From Diphasiastrum complanatum (Eukaryota > Streptophyta > Lycopodiopsida > Lycopodiales > Lycopodiaceae): DNA of 64,000 nt. The stretch's first letter is position 1. The number at the start of each line of letters is the position of its first letter. Where the stretch lies: NCBI GenBank assembly GCA_029204225.1, contig CM055109.1:17787590-17851589 (forward strand). The letters are read 5' to 3'. The translations under genes were made by a program, and so were the position numbers. The notes beneath the pieces were generated by a model that saw nothing but the letters and a program-made list of their open reading frames with translations, did no database searches and had not been told where the DNA came from. Shown piece by piece: positions 61,301 to 64,000 of the stretch.

Positions 61301-64000
61301 GCCAATAAGATGGTGAAACCTAAGAAATCTCATGCGTTTGTGATATTTTTTGTTACTTTTCTTTGTTCTTTGCAATAGTATTAATTATCATTGTATAATG
61401 CCTGGACACATCTTCCTGAGATACTTTCATCTTCTCTTAAGCAACTAAGAGTGTACATAAGATAGTGTCTTATTTTACTTATATGCAATTACATTACAAA
61501 TCTCATGGACAAGGGCACCTATATGGCCGATGCAATCCATTCTCAATTAAATATCAGTTCTACCATATACTTTGGGCACTTGGGCCCATCATTCATTGAT
61601 TGGCATTTATTATTTAAGACAACATTTACGTTTACTTGACTACTACTGGGGATTTCGAGGTAGAGTGCAAACCCTAACCCTATTGTGGACCTAAAAGATA
61701 GGCCTTAGGGCCGTGTTATCAATGTTTGATTGAGTGGAGATGTTCTAAGAGTGGCAAGTCAGATCAGCTAGCTTAGATATAGCTATTACAATGGATTATT
61801 GTAGAGATAATTGCTATCTTTGATTATCATGTTATACATACACAGCATTCTCTAGATCTGTCCCCTATTGTGATGATTTGCTGATAACCAGTGCATACAT
61901 TCATTGGATGGATGCAGTGATGCACATTCTGATAAGGTTATGTCTTCACTACAAGCTATACAGTCACATCTTCAGCCTGCTACATCAGGCTCTACAGGTT
62001 TGGTCATAGATTTGGTTGCCATTCCTTTTTCTACCCCCTGAATGTAGTGTTGTGCACCGTTGATTGCTATGGCTGTCTCACATCACAAGTTCGTTCTCCA
62101 ATCATCGCTCCTTTTTCTAGGCCACCTATTTGAAATGAGGACTCATTTGTTCGTTGTCTTGGATTTCTTGTTCGCACACCTACTCCAGTGTTCCCTCAGC
62201 TTTCGGTTGACCGTTCTTTCTTTGTTATCGACGTCGTCTTTGTTTACTAATTTCCATGATTCCAAGCATGATGAGAGAGTTCAAAGCTGCCAATTCATTC
62301 TCGAGTGTGACTCTCTCGTATTGTTTCTCTAGTGTTGGTATCATACTTTTTCTGGGTTGTGGCACACTTGCCTCTATGCTTGGTCATTTTATGGATCTTT
62401 CTATAGCTCCAACAATAGATACCTGTTCCGTTTGTATGGAACACATGTTTCAAAATGGAACGTGGCTAATGTTTCTTTCTTGGAACGTAGATCAATTTTT
62501 CTGTTTTCTTTTTTTTTCGAAATTAGTGATAAATAGCATAAAGTGGTAGGGGCCATTAAAAACCCAAATTTAGCCATAATAAATTGCGAACACATGAAGA
62601 GACGAAATCCTTCAAATTACTCAATAATGCTTAAAATTGAACTTTGAAGCTAGCAGCATACACGTTCTTACAAAAAACTAAAAACTAATAAATCCATTGA
62701 AAGCCACTAGACATAAATGAATATAAAAACTTTAATAACAAAAGATACAAAACAACCATAAGATAGAAAACACTAGCATGATGAAAGTACAGTAGCATAC
62801 ATGCAAGTAAAATATAAAGCATTGAATATGTCTGCTGTCCATGAGCACATGATCTGTAATGAGTGTAAGCAGATTAAGTAACTAAAAATAAAAATGAAGT
62901 AAATAAAAAAGAAAGGTACCTCATTTGGTATTAAACAGTACATTCTGAACCAAAAGGTTCGGAACGGGTATCTATGGCTCTGACTGAGCAATCTACTGCT
63001 GATTTTACATGCATTCTCATCTATACGGATGGGTTGGAGTCTATTTGCGTAGGCCATCACCATCCGCCCGTCAAAGTTTTGATGATATTGGATAGCCATG
63101 ATGGCTGCATCAATGTCTTCATCTGTTGTTCTTGGTTCCAAATGCAAATGGTGCAATTCACATTTCATATTTGGCTTCAGTATCTTCCTTTTTGCAGCAT
63201 TAATTCAATTCATTTTGCAACACCGACATCCATATTTTTTGTGGCATCTGTGTCAACGTTTTAGTAGCATCAACACATTCATTGTGCACTTTCCTTTTGT
63301 GGCATTAATTTTCAACTTGCTCTTTTTATACCATTAGTGCAGACAAAGTCTTTTGTGGATTAGAAGACTTATTGATAAAGATGTTAAGGACAACTATGTG
63401 ACCATGGGTTCACACGTTGTTCATTGTCATGTGGACCTTTATACTGCTAATCTGGATATTTTGGACATATCGATTACTAATGACATTTATCAATCCATGT
63501 GCCATTATTGGGCCCCAAAGATAGGGCTTTAATCACGTCAAATTTAGGGTCATAATACGCTGCTAAGCCTCATTTTTTTGTTGATTGAGTAGGCTTAAGA
63601 CTGGCATTGCTAAGGTGAGATCATGCATTGATTTAATATCATCATTCCGTTATTTTTAGGCCTTCGTTGTGATCGATACGGCTTCATTTCTCTCAGTTAT
63701 ATTCTGCATTTTTCATCACAGCTGTCCCTGTATGGTGGGAAAGATCATCCAAGTGAATCCTCATATTTGCATTTATAAGATTCTAGAGAACTTGCTAGAC
63801 AATTCAAAATACGTATTTTTTAACCAAGGAAAAAAAGCGATACTGATTCTCGATTCTTGTTCCCATGCTAAAAGAAACGATTTACCTGAGTGATAATGTT
63901 CCTATTGCAGCCTTCTGCATACGAATTTCGCTGATCTTGATGCATCTTATAGTATTACTTGATTTATAGAGTGATATCATGGCAATTACATATCTACTTA
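58400..64000. other. Invertase intron 3 (incomplete) with unassigned sequence
   Basis: Intron from GTTAGC at 58400 to beyond the window. It contains a diverged duplication of about 100-bp period at 60880-61035 (TTGATAATGGTGGTTT ... CTCTTTTGTGGAGTG and TTGATAGTGGTATTTT ... CTCTTGTGGAGTG). A minus-strand coding-like stretch at about 62920-63168 (HLHLEPRTTDEDIDAAIMAI, FDGRMVMAYANRLQPIRIDE) ends at a splice-like GAG/GTACCT; its family is unrecognised. The expected last invertase exon is absent. Confidence 0.6.

Overview
The window looks like nuclear DNA of a vascular plant with a large, repeat-rich genome. Two plant-type genes with introns can be read: a glutamate receptor-like channel (GLR) and an alkaline/neutral (GH100) invertase. 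Nearly everything else is decayed retrotransposon, microsatellite and AT-rich DNA. The many AG/CT arrays and the retroelement families would fit a fern or another large-genome lineage, but this is inference; the species cannot be fixed from the sequence alone. No CRISPR array, operon, tRNA or rRNA gene was seen.

Layout. 1-1560: minus-strand LINE (endonuclease and reverse transcriptase) with frameshifts, bordered by an AG array. 3391-5144: plus-strand 3' part of a GLR gene in three exons, the first only 32 nt. 5.1-13 kb: mostly unassignable DNA with a LINE 3'-end fragment near 7.1-7.7 kb and another at 12.95 kb. 13076-18036: minus-strand Ty1/copia element with two 409-bp LTRs, a primer-binding site, gag/protease/integrase/RNase H remnants, no reverse transcriptase, and a 486-bp solo LTR inserted in its protease region with a perfect 5-bp target duplication. 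18-26 kb: LTR and LINE scraps and a 26-nt G run. 26.2-28.7 kb: plus-strand copia pol preceded by a roughly 206-bp AG array. 31.9-32.4 kb: a minus-strand copia scrap. 32.4-34.57 kb: a mosaic of duplicated Ty3/gypsy-like pieces. 34.57-39.45 kb: a decayed minus-strand Ty3/gypsy element. 39456-42213: an LTR-flanked element with no recognisable coding. 42.8-43.33 kb: a broken fasciclin-like arabinogalactan (FLA) gene with a CT array where its signal peptide should be, followed by an 800-bp minisatellite. 44.3-50.8 kb: microsatellites and unassigned DNA.

50.8 kb to the end: the invertase gene. A CT-rich probable leader lies near 50.85-51.05 kb, and coding exons are at 52228-52680, 56996-57427 and 57841-58399. 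The last exon (about 80-90 residues by family comparison) is not found before 64000, so intron 3 is at least 5.6 kb. Intron 1 carries an antisense LINE whose ORF1 has a coiled coil followed by an RRM-like and a C-terminal basic region.

The two recognisable plant genes are not functionally linked: one is a membrane ligand-gated channel, the other a cytosolic sucrose hydrolase. The main biological content is the layered history of element insertion, deletion and recombination between them.
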